Of a stretch of DNA of 64,000 nucleotides, positions 17,070 through 26,684 are shown one piece after another. The notes beneath the pieces were generated by a model, which saw only the letters and a list, made by a program, of their open reading frames with translations, ran no database searches and was not told the origin of the DNA. The DNA is from Candidatus Sericytochromatia bacterium S15B-MN24 CBMW_12. GTDB lineage: Bacteria; Cyanobacteriota; Sericytochromatia; S15B-MN24; UBA4093. The stretch is taken from positions 81,757-145,756 of the forward strand of contig DAZV01000049.1 in assembly GCA_002083825.1 (NCBI GenBank). The letters are read 5' to 3'. The translations under genes were made by a program, and so were the position numbers. Position 1 is the stretch's first letter. Each line of letters begins with the position of its first letter.

Positions 17070-19558
17070 GTTCCCGTTTCGAGGAAACCTGGCGATCGCC
17101 AACGGGCTTTCCGGGCTGGCTGTCGGAAGTCAACAACCGCCCCCTGGGCGTGCGCTTCATGATCACGGCGATCGGCTTCTTCCTGATCGGCGGCGTGATG
17201 GCCCTGTTGATGCGGATCCAGCTGGCGGTCTCCGACAACGACTTCCTCGGCCCGGAAGTCTACAACCAGCTCTTCACCATGCACGGCTCCACCATGATGT
17301 ACCTATTCGCCGTGCCGTTCATCGAGGGACTCGCCCTCTACCTCGTCCCGCTGATGATCGGGGCGCGGGACGTCGCCTTTCCTCGCCTCACCGCCTTCAG
17401 CTACTGGACCTACCTCGCCGGCGGCCTGCTCTTCTACGCAAGCTTCGTGGTGGGAAACGTCCCCAACACCGGCTGGTTCGCCTACACCCCGCTCTCGGAC
17501 AACGCCTACTCCGGATTCGGGATGGACCTCTGGGTGCTGGGGCTCGGCCTGGTCGAGATCGCGGGCATCACGGCCGCAGCGGAGCTCGTGGTGACCGTGC
17601 TCAAGCTGAGGGCGCCCGGCATGTCCCTCAACCGCACGCCGATCTTCGCTTGGACCATGCTCGCGGTCGGCCTGATGAGCCTCTTCGCCTTCACCACCCT
17701 GCTCGTCGCCACCCTCATGCTGGAGATGGACCGGACGCTCGCGACGCGCTTCTTCGATCCGATCCATGGCGGCAGCTCCTTGCTCTGGCAGCACTTCTTC
17801 TGGTTCTTCGGGCATCCGGAAGTTTACATCATCTTCCTGCCGGCGACCGGGATCGTCTCGATGGTGATCCCGACCTTCTCCAGGCGCCCCCTCGCCGCCT
17901 ACCCCCTGGTGGTGGTGGCCGTCATGTTCACCGCCTTCGTGAGCTTCGGACTCTGGGTCCACCACATGTACACCACCGGCTTGCCTTATCTGGCGATGAG
18001 CTTCTTCACCGCCACCAGCCTATTCGTGGCCCTCGCCAGCGGGACCATGGTCTTCGCATGGCTGGCGACCCTCTGGGGCCGGCGCCCCCTCCTGCGGGTG
18101 CCCATGCTCTACGCGCTGGGATTTCTCATCCTCTTCGTCCTGGGGGGAATGACGGGGGTCATGGTGGCCGTGGTGCCCTTCGACTGGCAGGTGCACGACA
18201 CCTTCTTCGTCGTGGCCCACTTCCACTACGTCTTGATCGGCGGCGCGGTCTTCCCGATCCTGGCGGGCCTCGCCTACTGGCTTCCCAAGCTGACCGGACG
18301 CTCGCTCGACGAACGGCTCGGCCTCTGGGGCGCGGGGCTGATCTTCACGGGATTCAACCTGGCCTTTTTCCCGATGCACGCCATGGGGTTGCACGGCATG
18401 CCCCGCAGGGTCTACACCTACCCCGCGAGCCTCGGCCTCGACTCCCTCAACATGCTCTCCACCCTTGGCGCCTTCATCCTCGCCCTCGGCTTCCTGGTCT
18501 TCCTGGCGGACGTCATCCTGAGCCTCAAACACGGCAGACCCGTCCCCGAAAACCCTTGGAACTCCGGTACGCTCGAATGGTCCACCCCCTCACCTCCCCC
18601 CACCTACGGCTTCTTCCGGCTTCCGGTGGTCCGGAGCCGCGATCCGCTCTGGGGCGAGGAGACGTCTCCCAGCGAAGCCGCTGAGCGTGCGAGCCGAGAT
18701 CTCGCGGGGGCACCGGAAGGCTGGCGAGCCACGCTGGTCACGACCGTCGTTCGGGCAGAACCGGAGGCAATCGCCTGGCTTCCCGGCCCGAGCTACCTGC
18801 CGTTCATCCTGTCCATCGGGCTGCTCATCGCCTCGATCGGCATCCTGACCAAGTTCTACTGGCTCGCGGGGCTAGGCGCCGCCGCGAGCATCGGGACGCT
18901 TCTCGCCTGGTTGAGGCCGCGCCCAGAGCTGGCCGCCGTCCTGCGAGAGGACCCCCTCGCGCAGCTTTCCGGCCTGCCCATTCTCACCACCGGATCCCGC
19001 TCCACGGCCTGGTGGGGGATGGCAACTCTCGCCGCCGTGATGGCAACCGCTTTCGGAGCCCTGTTCTACGGTTACTTCTACATCCGCCTCTTCTCGGATC
19101 AGTGGCCCCAGGGAGGCCTGCCGCTTCCCGACCTCTTGCTTCCGAGCTTCGGCTACGCCGCCCTGTTCGGGGGGGCGCTGGCCCAGGCCTGGGCTGGACG
19201 AGAGGGACGAAAGGGGCGGATTGGCCGGCTAAAGCTTGGCCTGGCGCTGGCCATCGCGTCGGGCCTGCTCTTCGTCGGCATTCAGGCCTTCGACCTCGCA
19301 CGGGCCGGCTACGCGCCTCAAGCCAATGCCTATGCCTCCCTCTTCCACGTCATCGCGGCGCTCACCGCCTTGATCGTCCTGACCGCGGCGGTCATGACCG
19401 GCGTCGTCCTGGAGGGCGTCCGGCAAGACGGGCCGCGGGGATTCCTGCCGCTGCACCTCGACGTGCTCGCGCTGTTCTGGGGGAGCGCTGCGGTGCTCGG
19501 CGCGCTGGTCTACGCGACCCTCTACCTGTCTCCGTATCTCTTGGGAAGCGGCTCATGA
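17066..19558 (+). CDS. coxA: Fused cytochrome c oxidase subunits I and III (CoxA-CoxC)
   Basis: 830 aa. Residues about 1-560 are subunit I: heme/CuB motifs WQHFFWFFGHPEVY (with the A1-type Glu of the D channel and the CuB His), WVHHMYTTGLP (CuB His pair), and HDTFFVVAHFHYVLIGG (heme a/a3 His). From about 640 on, five or so helices resemble subunit III (TAWWGMATLAAVMATAFGALFYGYFYIRLF ... HVIAALTALIVL). A I/III fusion beside a II/c fusion is known from the Thermus thermophilus caa3 oxidase. The GTG start lies inside the coxB stop (GTGA). No free coxC is present, in line with the fusion. It pumps protons while reducing oxygen at the cytoplasmic membrane. Confidence 0.96.
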   Translation: MSSRFEETWRSPTGFPGWLSEVNNRPLGVRFMITAIGFFLIGGVMALLMRIQLAVSDNDFLGPEVYNQLFTMHGSTMMYLFAVPFIEGLALYLVPLMIGARDVAFPRLTAFSYWTYLAGGLLFYASFVVGNVPNTGWFAYTPLSDNAYSGFGMDLWVLGLGLVEIAGITAAAELVVTVLKLRAPGMSLNRTPIFAWTMLAVGLMSLFAFTTLLVATLMLEMDRTLATRFFDPIHGGSSLLWQHFFWFFGHPEVYIIFLPATGIVSMVIPTFSRRPLAAYPLVVVAVMFTAFVSFGLWVHHMYTTGLPYLAMSFFTATSLFVALASGTMVFAWLATLWGRRPLLRVPMLYALGFLILFVLGGMTGVMVAVVPFDWQVHDTFFVVAHFHYVLIGGAVFPILAGLAYWLPKLTGRSLDERLGLWGAGLIFTGFNLAFFPMHAMGLHGMPRRVYTYPASLGLDSLNMLSTLGAFILALGFLVFLADVILSLKHGRPVPENPWNSGTLEWSTPSPPPTYGFFRLPVVRSRDPLWGEETSPSEAAERASRDLAGAPEGWRATLVTTVVRAEPEAIAWLPGPSYLPFILSIGLLIASIGILTKFYWLAGLGAAASIGTLLAWLRPRPELAAVLREDPLAQLSGLPILTTGSRSTAWWGMATLAAVMATAFGALFYGYFYIRLFSDQWPQGGLPLPDLLLPSFGYAALFGGALAQAWAGREGRKGRIGRLKLGLALAIASGLLFVGIQAFDLARAGYAPQANAYASLFHVIAALTALIVLTAAVMTGVVLEGVRQDGPRGFLPLHLDVLALFWGSAAVLGALVYATLYLSPYLLGSGS

Positions 19559-19932
19559 GCGGCGGGGATGAACGGGCCCTGGCCCGCTGGTTCGTCTTTC
19601 TCGGCGGGGCGATCGCCTGGCTTTTTCACCTTTTCGCCGCCTACGCGATCTCCGAATTCGGTTGCGTGGCCGGATGGGGGCGTTTCCGGGGATTTCCGGT
19701 GGTCGTCTGGCTCATCCTCGGCATCACCGTTCCGCTCTTGGCGATCGCCCTCTGCGCCCTCGTCGTCGGCTACCGCTACGAGCGACCGTCTCCTTTCCGG
19801 GAAGCCCGGATCCTGGACGCGCGCGATCCGGACGTCGCACTCGTGCGCTACGGGATCGTGGCGAACGCTCTCTTCATCCTGATCATCCTGGCCGAGACGC
19901 TCCCGATCTTCTTCTTCCTGATGGGGTGCTGA
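19555..19932 (+). CDS. Small three-helix membrane protein of the oxidase operon
   Basis: 125 aa. Three hydrophobic helices are evident: WFVFLGGAIAWLFHLFAAYAI, VVWLILGITVPLLAIALCAL and NALFILIILAETLPIFFFLM. The start overlaps the coxA stop as ATGA, and ctaG begins 4 bases after its stop, so it is made with the oxidase. It could serve as a small oxidase subunit (position of subunit IV/CtaF) or an assembly factor; no motif decides. The helix-1 context WLFHLFAAY with a His is reminiscent of heme-facing segments, but this is weak. Confidence 0.8.
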   Translation: MSGGDERALARWFVFLGGAIAWLFHLFAAYAISEFGCVAGWGRFRGFPVVVWLILGITVPLLAIALCALVVGYRYERPSPFREARILDARDPDVALVRYGIVANALFILIILAETLPIFFFLMGC

Positions 19933-19935
19933 GCG

Positions 19936-20829
19936 ATGCGAAGCCTCCTGCCGCTCATCGCGCTGCTTCTCGCTGCCGCCCCCGCTGTCCGGGCGCATGC
20001 GGGCGAGCCACATGGGGACGGTGCCTGGTGGGCTTCTTGGAACGGCGACCCGCTCCTGCTCATTAGCCTCGCTATCGTGGGCGGTGGCTACGGGTTCGGG
20101 CTCGCCAGGATCTGGCGCCGGACAGGGGGCGGGCACGCCATCTCCCGCATGCAGGCCGGATGCTTCGCCGCGGGAGTCGTCGCGCTGCTCCTCGCCCTCG
20201 TCTCGCCGATCGATGCCCTCAGCGCGGAGTTATCCTCCGTGCACATGATCCAGCACATGCTGCTGATGATGGTGGCAGCTCCCCTCCTGGTTCTCGGGCA
20301 CCCCTCGCTGGCCTTTCTCTGGGCCCTTCCACCCGCCTCGCGGCAGGTCTTCGGACATGTTTCCCGGAGGATGGGCAAGTGGCGAGGGTGCTGGTACCCC
20401 TTCTGGCAGCCGGCCATGGCGTGGATCCTGTTCGCCCTCACGCTCTGGCTCTGGCACCTGCCGGCCCTCTACCAGGCGGCCCTGCGAAATCAGGGGATTC
20501 ACGATCTCCAGCACCTCTTCTTCTTCGGGACGGCCGCCCTGTACTGGCGCGTCCTGCTCGACCCGGTCGGCCGGATCCGCTTGAATCGCGGACTGGGAGT
20601 CCTCTACCTCTTCACCACCTCGCTGCACGCCACGATCCTGGGCGTCTTCATGGCCCTTTCCCCCCGGATCTGGTACTCGGACTACGCGGGTCGAACGCCC
20701 GCGTGGGGGCTGACGCCGCTGGAGGATCAGCACTTGGCGGGACTCATCATGTGGATGCCGGCCTGCACGCTCTACGCCATGGCCGCCATCGGGATCTTTG
20801 CCCTCTGGCTCCGAGAGGAGCCGCAGTGA
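19936..20829 (+). CDS. ctaG: CtaG family (caa3-type) cytochrome oxidase assembly protein
   Basis: 297 aa with about seven transmembrane helices. It belongs to the caa3_CtaG family of Bacillus type, unrelated to the soluble Cox11/CtaG of proteobacteria. Signature segments: SSVHMIQHMLLMMVAAPLLVLG, FQ/WQPAMAWILFALTLWLWHLPALYQAAL and IHDLQHLFFFGTAALYW, with His residues lining helices as expected for a copper-insertion factor. The N-terminal HAGEPHGDG may also bind copper. It is needed for active caa3 oxidase in Bacillus. It lies 4 bases after the small membrane protein gene. Confidence 0.93.
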   Translation: MRSLLPLIALLLAAAPAVRAHAGEPHGDGAWWASWNGDPLLLISLAIVGGGYGFGLARIWRRTGGGHAISRMQAGCFAAGVVALLLALVSPIDALSAELSSVHMIQHMLLMMVAAPLLVLGHPSLAFLWALPPASRQVFGHVSRRMGKWRGCWYPFWQPAMAWILFALTLWLWHLPALYQAALRNQGIHDLQHLFFFGTAALYWRVLLDPVGRIRLNRGLGVLYLFTTSLHATILGVFMALSPRIWYSDYAGRTPAWGLTPLEDQHLAGLIMWMPACTLYAMAAIGIFALWLREEPQ

Positions 20830-20842
20830 GAAGGAGCCTGCG

Positions 20843-21253
20843 ATGAAGCCTCCGAAGCGATTCACTCCGGTCCTCCTGACGCTCGGCGTCCTCATGGGGG
20901 TGGCGATGGCGGGTTACCTCGCGATCCGGGGGCTTCAGCAGGAGCCCCGATCCCCCCTCTGGTACGTGCCGGGCGGGGATTCCGAGAAGGGGCGACTCCT
21001 CATCGGCAAATACGGCTGCGGATCATGCCATGCCATCCCCGGCATCCGAGGGGCGGCGGGCAAGGTCGGGCCCGAGCTCGCGGGTTTCAAGCAGCGGATC
21101 TACATCGCGGGGCAGGTGCCCAACGTGCCCGAGAACCTCGTTGCCTGGATCGAGGACCCTCAGGCGATCGCCCCGGGAACCGCCATGCCGGATCTCGGAG
21201 TCTCTCGCGAGGAGGCCCGGGACATCGCAGCCTACCTGTACACCCTGGACTAG
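20843..21253 (+). CDS. Membrane-anchored monoheme cytochrome c
   Basis: 136 aa: an N-terminal helix (FTPVLLTLGVLMGVAMAGYLAI) and a class I cytochrome c domain with YGCGSCHAIPG and a distal Met in GTAMPDLGV. The body (GKVGPELAGF, NVPENLVAWIEDPQ) closely resembles the cytochrome domain fused to CoxB here, so it may have arisen by duplication. It likely carries electrons between complex III and the oxidase. GAAGGAG precedes ATG. Last gene of the operon; its stop overlaps the convergent glucosidase gene by 4 bases. Confidence 0.93.
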   Translation: MKPPKRFTPVLLTLGVLMGVAMAGYLAIRGLQQEPRSPLWYVPGGDSEKGRLLIGKYGCGSCHAIPGIRGAAGKVGPELAGFKQRIYIAGQVPNVPENLVAWIEDPQAIAPGTAMPDLGVSREEARDIAAYLYTLD

Positions 21254-23493
21254 GGCTCGATCACCACCTCCAGGTCCCCCTCCTGGGCGAGGACCTTGAC
21301 GAGGGTCTCGGCGCCATGCCGTTCGAAGCGCAGGTCGACACGCGCGGCACCGACCTGCATGTGGTGGATCTCCAGGTGGCCGAGGAGACGGGGCAGGCGC
21401 GGACGGGTGATCCGAAGCCGGCGATCGAGCGCCTCGGCGTGCAGGCCCAGCATGATCCACAGCATGTAGGGAAGCGTTCCGGCCCCCCAGGCCTGGGGGT
21501 GGCAGGCGACCGGGTAGCGCACCGGGGTGGGCGCGAACTCCCTCGGGTAGCCCGCGAAGAGTTCCGGAACCTGGTACTCGTCGAAATTCGAGGCGGCTTC
21601 GACCATGCCCTCGAAGAGGCGCTCGAGTTCGTCGTCGAAGCCGTAGCGCTTCAGCCCCCCCGCGATGATCGCGTTGTCGTGAGGCCAGACCGTCCCCAGG
21701 TGGTAACCGTTCGGATTGTAGGGATACTCGTTTTCGGAAAGGGTTCGGATGCCCCATCCGGAGTACATGTCCGGGGCCATCAAGCGGGCGACGACGCGCT
21801 TGGCCTTGTCCTCGTCGACGATTCCCGACCAGAGCGCATGCCCCGGGTTGGAACTGGTGGTGCGGACGGGGCGATGGCCCTTCTGGAGCGCCATGGCGTA
21901 ATACTGCTCGTCCTCGAGCCAGAAGTCCCGGTTGAAGCGCTCGCGAAGCTCCCGGGCCTCCGCCAGGAGTCGTCGAGCCCGCTCGCCGTCGCCCGCGCGG
22001 TCGAAAAGCTCGGCGATCGCGGTCTTGGCCATGTAGACGTAAGCCTGAACCTCCACCAGGCTGATCGGCGGCTCGGCCAAGCTCCCGTCCCGGTTGACGA
22101 CGGCGTTGCCGGAGTCCTTCCAGCCCTGGTTGACCAGGCCTTCCGAAACGGGGCTATCGTAAGTCACGTACCCGCTGCCGGTGAGGTCCGCGTACCGGTC
22201 GATCCATTCCAGGGCGCGCTCGACGTTGGGGCGCAACTCCTCGAAGAGGCCGAGGTTACCGCACCATTTGGCATGCTGCGCGATCAGGACGAGAAAGAGG
22301 GGCGTGGCATCGACGCTGCCGAAGTAGGGGGTGTGGGGGATGGCATCGATGCGGGCCAGTTCCCCCACCCTGAGTTCATGCAGGATCCTGCCGGGTTGCT
22401 CCTCGCGCCACTTGTCGTCCTTCTTGCCCTGGAAGCGCGCGAGCAGGCGCAAGGTATCCTCGGCGACTTGCTGCTCGAACGCCAGGTTCTGCAGGCACGC
22501 GATCGCGGCGTCCCTGCCGAAAAGGGCGGAGAACCAGGGGATCCCCGCCGCGAAGTAGACGCGCCCATGGAGCTGGCTTCGCAGCGTGTGGAGATCCTGC
22601 TCTCCTCGCTGGATGATCCGATCGAAAAGTTGGCTATCGCTCGTGATGCGGGTATGCCGTTTTTGCCAGGCCTCGAAGGCCAGGTCTCGTTCATCGGCAC
22701 CGGCGAGCACGCTCACCGATCTCCAGTGTTCCCGCATTTGCCGAGCGGTGGGCCTCTCGGCGACCATGAGCGTCACGTCGAGTTTCATGGCCTGATCCGG
22801 ACCCAGGCGAATCTGGAAGCGGGCCTGGCCGTCCTGCCACGCGTCGGGGGGAATCGACCAGCGGATCATCAGGCTGCGGTGGATCCCGTCCGCTCCTTCG
22901 TAGAGGTAGTTGATGCCGTCATCCTGCAGTTCGGGCGGATGAAGCGTTCCCGGACGCTCATCGAGCAGGCCGCGAATCTGGAAGACGTCCTCGAAGTGGG
23001 CCCGGAAGGCGACGGTGAATGGGAACTCCGCCGGCCGCAGCCCGTAGTTCCGGAACGCGAAGGTCTCGATCAGGGCGTTTCGCTCGCCGCTCAACAGGCG
23101 CTTCCAGGTGATGCTGAGGGTTTCTTCCTCGGTGCCATGGCCTTGCTCCTGGATAATCCGGGGGTTGGTCATGACGAAGACGGCCTCGTGGCTGCCCTGG
23201 GTCGCGCTGAGCAGGGAGATGCCCCCGGTCGGACCCAGGCGGACCTCGTAGCCGTTCAGGTAGCGGCAATCCCGAAAGAAGAGCCCGAGGCCGTGTCCCG
23301 GGCAAATCGGGACGTCTCCGCTCGGCTCGCTGAGGAAGAAGAGGTCTCCGTCCTTGATCACGACGGCGTCGGCGATCCCATGGGAGATGGCAGGCGCATT
23401 GAGGGTCAGGACCCGTTCCTTATGCTGACGCGTCTCGGGGCGCTGGTGCATCTCTTCGGGGGGCACGTTCGCCCCATCCTCCCGAATCGCCAC
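21250..23493 (-). CDS. Glycogen-debranching-type amylo-alpha-1,6-glucosidase
   Basis: 747 aa. The N-terminus (GHGLGLFFRDCRYLNGYEVRL) is the GDE_N_bis domain; the C-terminal two thirds is an (alpha/alpha)6 barrel of the GH15/GH63/GH133 kind (DLHTLRSQLHGRVYFAAGIPWFSALFGRDAAIACLQ; GYHLGTVWPHDNAIIAGGLKRYGFDDE; HPQAWGAGTLPYMLW). Such enzymes trim alpha-1,6 branches or related glucosides, commonly in glycogen or compatible-solute metabolism. A GTG start with GGAGGAGG upstream was chosen. It has no operon partner; a GH65 gene at the window's right edge is the only other carbohydrate enzyme of this kind. Confidence 0.87.
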   Translation of the reverse strand: MAIREDGANVPPEEMHQRPETRQHKERVLTLNAPAISHGIADAVVIKDGDLFFLSEPSGDVPICPGHGLGLFFRDCRYLNGYEVRLGPTGGISLLSATQGSHEAVFVMTNPRIIQEQGHGTEEETLSITWKRLLSGERNALIETFAFRNYGLRPAEFPFTVAFRAHFEDVFQIRGLLDERPGTLHPPELQDDGINYLYEGADGIHRSLMIRWSIPPDAWQDGQARFQIRLGPDQAMKLDVTLMVAERPTARQMREHWRSVSVLAGADERDLAFEAWQKRHTRITSDSQLFDRIIQRGEQDLHTLRSQLHGRVYFAAGIPWFSALFGRDAAIACLQNLAFEQQVAEDTLRLLARFQGKKDDKWREEQPGRILHELRVGELARIDAIPHTPYFGSVDATPLFLVLIAQHAKWCGNLGLFEELRPNVERALEWIDRYADLTGSGYVTYDSPVSEGLVNQGWKDSGNAVVNRDGSLAEPPISLVEVQAYVYMAKTAIAELFDRAGDGERARRLLAEARELRERFNRDFWLEDEQYYAMALQKGHRPVRTTSSNPGHALWSGIVDEDKAKRVVARLMAPDMYSGWGIRTLSENEYPYNPNGYHLGTVWPHDNAIIAGGLKRYGFDDELERLFEGMVEAASNFDEYQVPELFAGYPREFAPTPVRYPVACHPQAWGAGTLPYMLWIMLGLHAEALDRRLRITRPRLPRLLGHLEIHHMQVGAARVDLRFERHGAETLVKVLAQEGDLEVVIEP

Positions 23494-23599
23494 GGCGCCT
23501 CCTCCGTCTCGCTCATGCTGGCCCCAGCCTACCTCCGATTCCCGCGGGCGAATCCTCCCCCGCGGCCAAAACGGAGGGGAGAATGGCTCGTTCGAGGGC

Positions 23600-26038
23600 T
23601 CAGCCCCGGAAGTCCCGCAGCCGCAGGGAGTTGGTGACCACGAAGATCGAGCTGAAGGCCATGGCTCCCGCCGCGATCATCGGGTTGAGCAGGCCCAAAG
23701 CCGCGATCGGGATGCCGATCACGTTGTAGATGAAGGCCCAGAACAGGTTCTGCTTGATGGTCTTCAGGGTGGCGCGCGACAGCATGATGGCGCGCTCCAC
23801 GCCCCGCACGTCCCCCGAGACCAGGGTCAGGTCCGAGGCTTCCATCGCCACGTCGGTGCCGGTTCCGATCGCGATTCCCACGTCGGCCTGAGCCAATGCC
23901 GGCGCGTCGTTGATCCCGTCGCCCACCATGGCGACCTTCTTGCCCTCGGCCTGAAAGCGCTTAACCCAGTCGACCTTGTGCTCGGGAAGGACCTCGGCCA
24001 CAACGCGCTCGATTCCGGCCTCGCGGCCGATGGCCTCGGCCGTGAGCGGATTGTCGCCGGTGATCATCACGACCTCCAGACCCAGGCGCCTCAGACCTGC
24101 CACGGCCTCCCGCGCATGCGGCTTGATCCGGTCGGCCACCGCAATCAGGCCCATGAGCTTGCCGTCCAGCGCCACGAACATGGTCGTCTTGGCCTCGGAT
24201 TCCAGCCGCTCGGCATCGGTCAGGACCCGGGTAAAATCGATCCCCCGGGCTTCCATCAGGCGGCGGGTCCCGACGATCACGGCCATGCCGTCGACCATGG
24301 CTTGGATGCCTCCGCCGGCGATCGCCCCGAAGCCCCTCGCCTCCATGAGTTCCAGCCCCCGCTCCTTGGCGCCCTTCACGATGGCCTCCGCGAGGGGATG
24401 CTCGGAATACCGCTCGACACTCGCCACCACGCGCAGGAGCGCATCGGCATCCTGACCCTCGGCCGGTACGACGTCGGTCAAGAACGGCTGCCCCTCGGTG
24501 AGCGTCCCGGTCTTGTCGAAGATCACGGTCGTCAGGCCGCGGGCCCGCTCCAGCACCTCGCCCCCCTTGATCAGCACGCCGTGCTCGGCGCCCTTGCCCG
24601 TTCCCACCATGATGGCCATGGGGGTGGCGAGTCCCATCGCGCACGGGCAGGCGATGACCAGCACCGCGACGGTCGCCCTGAGCGCCGCGCCCCAGTCGCC
24701 GGGAGCGACGCCGAAGAACCAGGCGAGGAAGGTGAGCACGGCGATGCCCACCACCACGGGAACGAAGACGCCGGAAACCTGGTCCACCAAGCGCTGAATC
24801 GGCGCCTTTCCCCCTTGCGCTTCCTGAACCATCCGGATAATCTGGGCGAGCGCCGTCTCGGAGCCGACCTTGCGCGCCTCCATCACGAAGGAGCCGGTCC
24901 GGTTGAGGGTGGCCCCGATCACGGTGGCGCCAACCCCCTTTTCCACGGGAAGGCTCTCGCCGGTGAGCATCGACTCGTCCAGCGACGACTCGCCGCTCAT
25001 GATGACGCCGTCGACCGGCACCTTCTCGCCCGGGCGCACCAGGACGCGATCGCCGACGACGACCGACTCGAGAGGGACGTCCTGTTCCATTCCCGCGCGG
25101 ATCACCCGGGCAGTTCTGGCCCGCAGACCCATCAGCCTCGCAATCGCCCGCGTAGCTCCGCCCCTAGCGCGCGTCTCCAGGTATTTCCCCAGCAGGATCA
25201 GGGTGATGATGACGGCTGCGGTCTCGAAGTAGAAGTGACCATGGGCATGCGGATCGAAGAGCTGCGCCACGCTGAAGCCGAAGGCCGCGAGCGTTCCCAG
25301 GCTCACCAGCACGTCCATGTTGGCCGAGCGATGGGTCAGGGCCTTCCAGGCATTGCGCAAGAACGGCGCTCCCGCCCAGAATTGAACCGGCGCCGTGAGG
25401 GCCAGCAAGACCCAGCCCATGGCGGAAAACTGCAGCGCTGGGATCATCGAGAGCAGAAAGACCGGCAGGGTGAGCGTTCCCGCCACGATCAGCCGGAAGC
25501 GCAGGCTCGCGAGCTCGCGATCCTTGGCCGCTTCCTGCAAGGCGGCCATCTCGGCGGGAGCCTCGGCGGAGACGACGCTCGCCTCGTAACCGGCTTCCAC
25601 GACGGCCGCGACCAGAGCGGAGGCCTCTGCCGAGGCGTCGGGACGCAGGGTCACCGTGGCGCGCCCGGCAGCGAAGTTGACCGCGGCATCCTCGACCCCC
25701 GGAACCGCCGCGAGGGCTTTCTCGATCCGGTTGGCGCAGGCGGCGCAGGACATGCCCCCCAGCACCAGGTCCACCGTGGTCGGAGGAGGCGGCAGGGTTA
25801 CCTCGTAGCCTTGCGCGATCACTTCTCCGGCGATCGCCGCGGGAGTCAAGCGGCTCGGATCGTAGGAGACCGACGCGCTCTCGCTCGCGAAGTTGACCGA
25901 GGCCTCGTGAACTCCCGGCAACGCCTCGAGGCCCTTCGAGATGCGACTCGCGCACGAGGCGCAGCTCATCCCGGAGATCCCCAGCGTGAGGCGGGCGGCG
26001 GGAGTCGCTGCGGGACTGACGATGTCGAGTGGAATCAT
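23600..26038 (-). CDS. copA: Copper-exporting P1B-1 ATPase, two HMA domains
   Basis: 812 aa. Two N-terminal heavy-metal domains: GMSCASC (C26, C29) and GMSCAAC (C98, C101). ATPase motifs follow: TGESLPV, the intramembrane [20 protein letters not shown], the SEHPLAEAI nucleotide motif, and [17 protein letters not shown]. The last helices read [16 protein letters not shown], the Cu(I)-specific signature. It exports Cu(I) from the cytoplasm. The start at 26038 follows AAAGGAG; a longer frame would run through its own promoter. Transcription is divergent from merR, from a CueR-type operator with a 19-base spacer. Confidence 0.97.
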   Translation of the reverse strand: MIPLDIVSPAATPAARLTLGISGMSCASCASRISKGLEALPGVHEASVNFASESASVSYDPSRLTPAAIAGEVIAQGYEVTLPPPPTTVDLVLGGMSCAACANRIEKALAAVPGVEDAAVNFAAGRATVTLRPDASAEASALVAAVVEAGYEASVVSAEAPAEMAALQEAAKDRELASLRFRLIVAGTLTLPVFLLSMIPALQFSAMGWVLLALTAPVQFWAGAPFLRNAWKALTHRSANMDVLVSLGTLAAFGFSVAQLFDPHAHGHFYFETAAVIITLILLGKYLETRARGGATRAIARLMGLRARTARVIRAGMEQDVPLESVVVGDRVLVRPGEKVPVDGVIMSGESSLDESMLTGESLPVEKGVGATVIGATLNRTGSFVMEARKVGSETALAQIIRMVQEAQGGKAPIQRLVDQVSGVFVPVVVGIAVLTFLAWFFGVAPGDWGAALRATVAVLVIACPCAMGLATPMAIMVGTGKGAEHGVLIKGGEVLERARGLTTVIFDKTGTLTEGQPFLTDVVPAEGQDADALLRVVASVERYSEHPLAEAIVKGAKERGLELMEARGFGAIAGGGIQAMVDGMAVIVGTRRLMEARGIDFTRVLTDAERLESEAKTTMFVALDGKLMGLIAVADRIKPHAREAVAGLRRLGLEVVMITGDNPLTAEAIGREAGIERVVAEVLPEHKVDWVKRFQAEGKKVAMVGDGINDAPALAQADVGIAIGTGTDVAMEASDLTLVSGDVRGVERAIMLSRATLKTIKQNLFWAFIYNVIGIPIAALGLLNPMIAAGAMAFSSIFVVTNSLRLRDFRG

Positions 26039-26070
26039 GAAGGGACACTCCTTTCGAGCTTGTCGTCGTA

Positions 26071-26101
26071 GTCTAAACCTTCCCGCAAGGAGGAATGTCA
26101 A
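26071..26101 (-). promoter_or_regulatory. CueR-type (MerR family) promoter-operator of copA
   Basis: On the minus strand: -35 TTGACA (26101-26096), 19-base spacer, -10 TTAGAC (26076-26071). The spacer holds the TTCC ... GGAAGGT half-sites of MerR-family copper operators. An over-long 19-base spacer is the hallmark of promoters that MerR proteins activate by DNA distortion. Confidence 0.85.
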
Positions 26102-26147
26102 GCCGCGAGCCAGTATCCGTAAAAACCCCGTAAGTTTGGCGGATGGC

Positions 26148-26178
26148 TTGACCTTCCACTCGGTGGTAAGGTTTAGCA
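26148..26178 (+). promoter_or_regulatory. CueR-type promoter-operator of the merR-cus operon
   Basis: On the plus strand: -35 TTGACC (26148-26153), 19-base spacer, -10 TTAGCA (26173-26178). The dyad ACCTTCC-N8-GTAAGGT matches the copA site on the other strand. An ATG at 26178 overlaps the -10 box and cannot be the merR start. Confidence 0.82.
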
Positions 26179-26207
26179 TGTCCGGTGAATCGAAGAGGAG
26201 AAGGCCC

Positions 26208-26678
26208 ATGTCCACAGGATCGCCGAACGGATCGTTCATTGGGGAGGCCGCGAAGCAGGTCGGCATGAACCCCAAGACCATTCGTTATTACGAGGGACTC
26301 GGGCTGCTCTCCGTGCCCGATCGCACGGAATCGGGCTACCGGCTCTACTCCACCCGCGATCTCGAGCGCCTCCGCTTCATCAAGGGCGGCAAGGCGCTGG
26401 GGCTATCCCTGAGCGAGATCAAGGAGATCCTGGAGGCTTGGAACGAAGGACAGTCGCCCTGCGGGCACGTCTCGACCTTGCTGGACGCCAAGATCGCGGA
26501 CCTCGATCGGCGCATCGCCGAGATGACCCACTTCCGGGACCACCTGCGCGCCTACAAGCAAGAAGTCGACGACCGCGAACCGTCCCCGCAGACTCCGTGC
26601 CAGCACATCGCGGGCGCGTTGAGCGGCGAATTCTCCCAGGATCTCTCCGTTCTGACTCCCTTTCCCGGAAGGCCGTGA
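26208..26678 (+). CDS. MerR-family metal-responsive regulator (CueR-like)
   Basis: 156 aa. The N-terminal winged helix-turn-helix ([25 protein letters not shown] ... [16 protein letters not shown]) is typical. A dimerisation helix follows, and candidate metal ligands are the Cys of [10 protein letters not shown] and of [10 protein letters not shown]. Operator type and neighbours (copA, cus, copB) argue for Cu(I)/Ag(I); the C-terminal Cys spacing is closer to general heavy-metal MerRs than to E. coli CueR, so other metals are possible. ATG 26208 is preceded by GAGGAG. It heads the cus operon and is autoregulated from the operator just upstream. Confidence 0.9.
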   Translation: MSTGSPNGSFIGEAAKQVGMNPKTIRYYEGLGLLSVPDRTESGYRLYSTRDLERLRFIKGGKALGLSLSEIKEILEAWNEGQSPCGHVSTLLDAKIADLDRRIAEMTHFRDHLRAYKQEVDDREPSPQTPCQHIAGALSGEFSQDLSVLTPFPGRP

Positions 26679-26684
26679 CCCCCC

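Noticed and set aside
23494-23599. Possible hairpin CCGCGGG ... CCCCCGCGG before copA's end
   Set aside because: Arms are short and self-complementary within each arm; no T-run; not convincing as a terminator.
26178-26207. ATG at 26178 as merR start
   Set aside because: It overlaps the -10 box of the merR promoter; the ATG at 26208 has its own GAGGAG.
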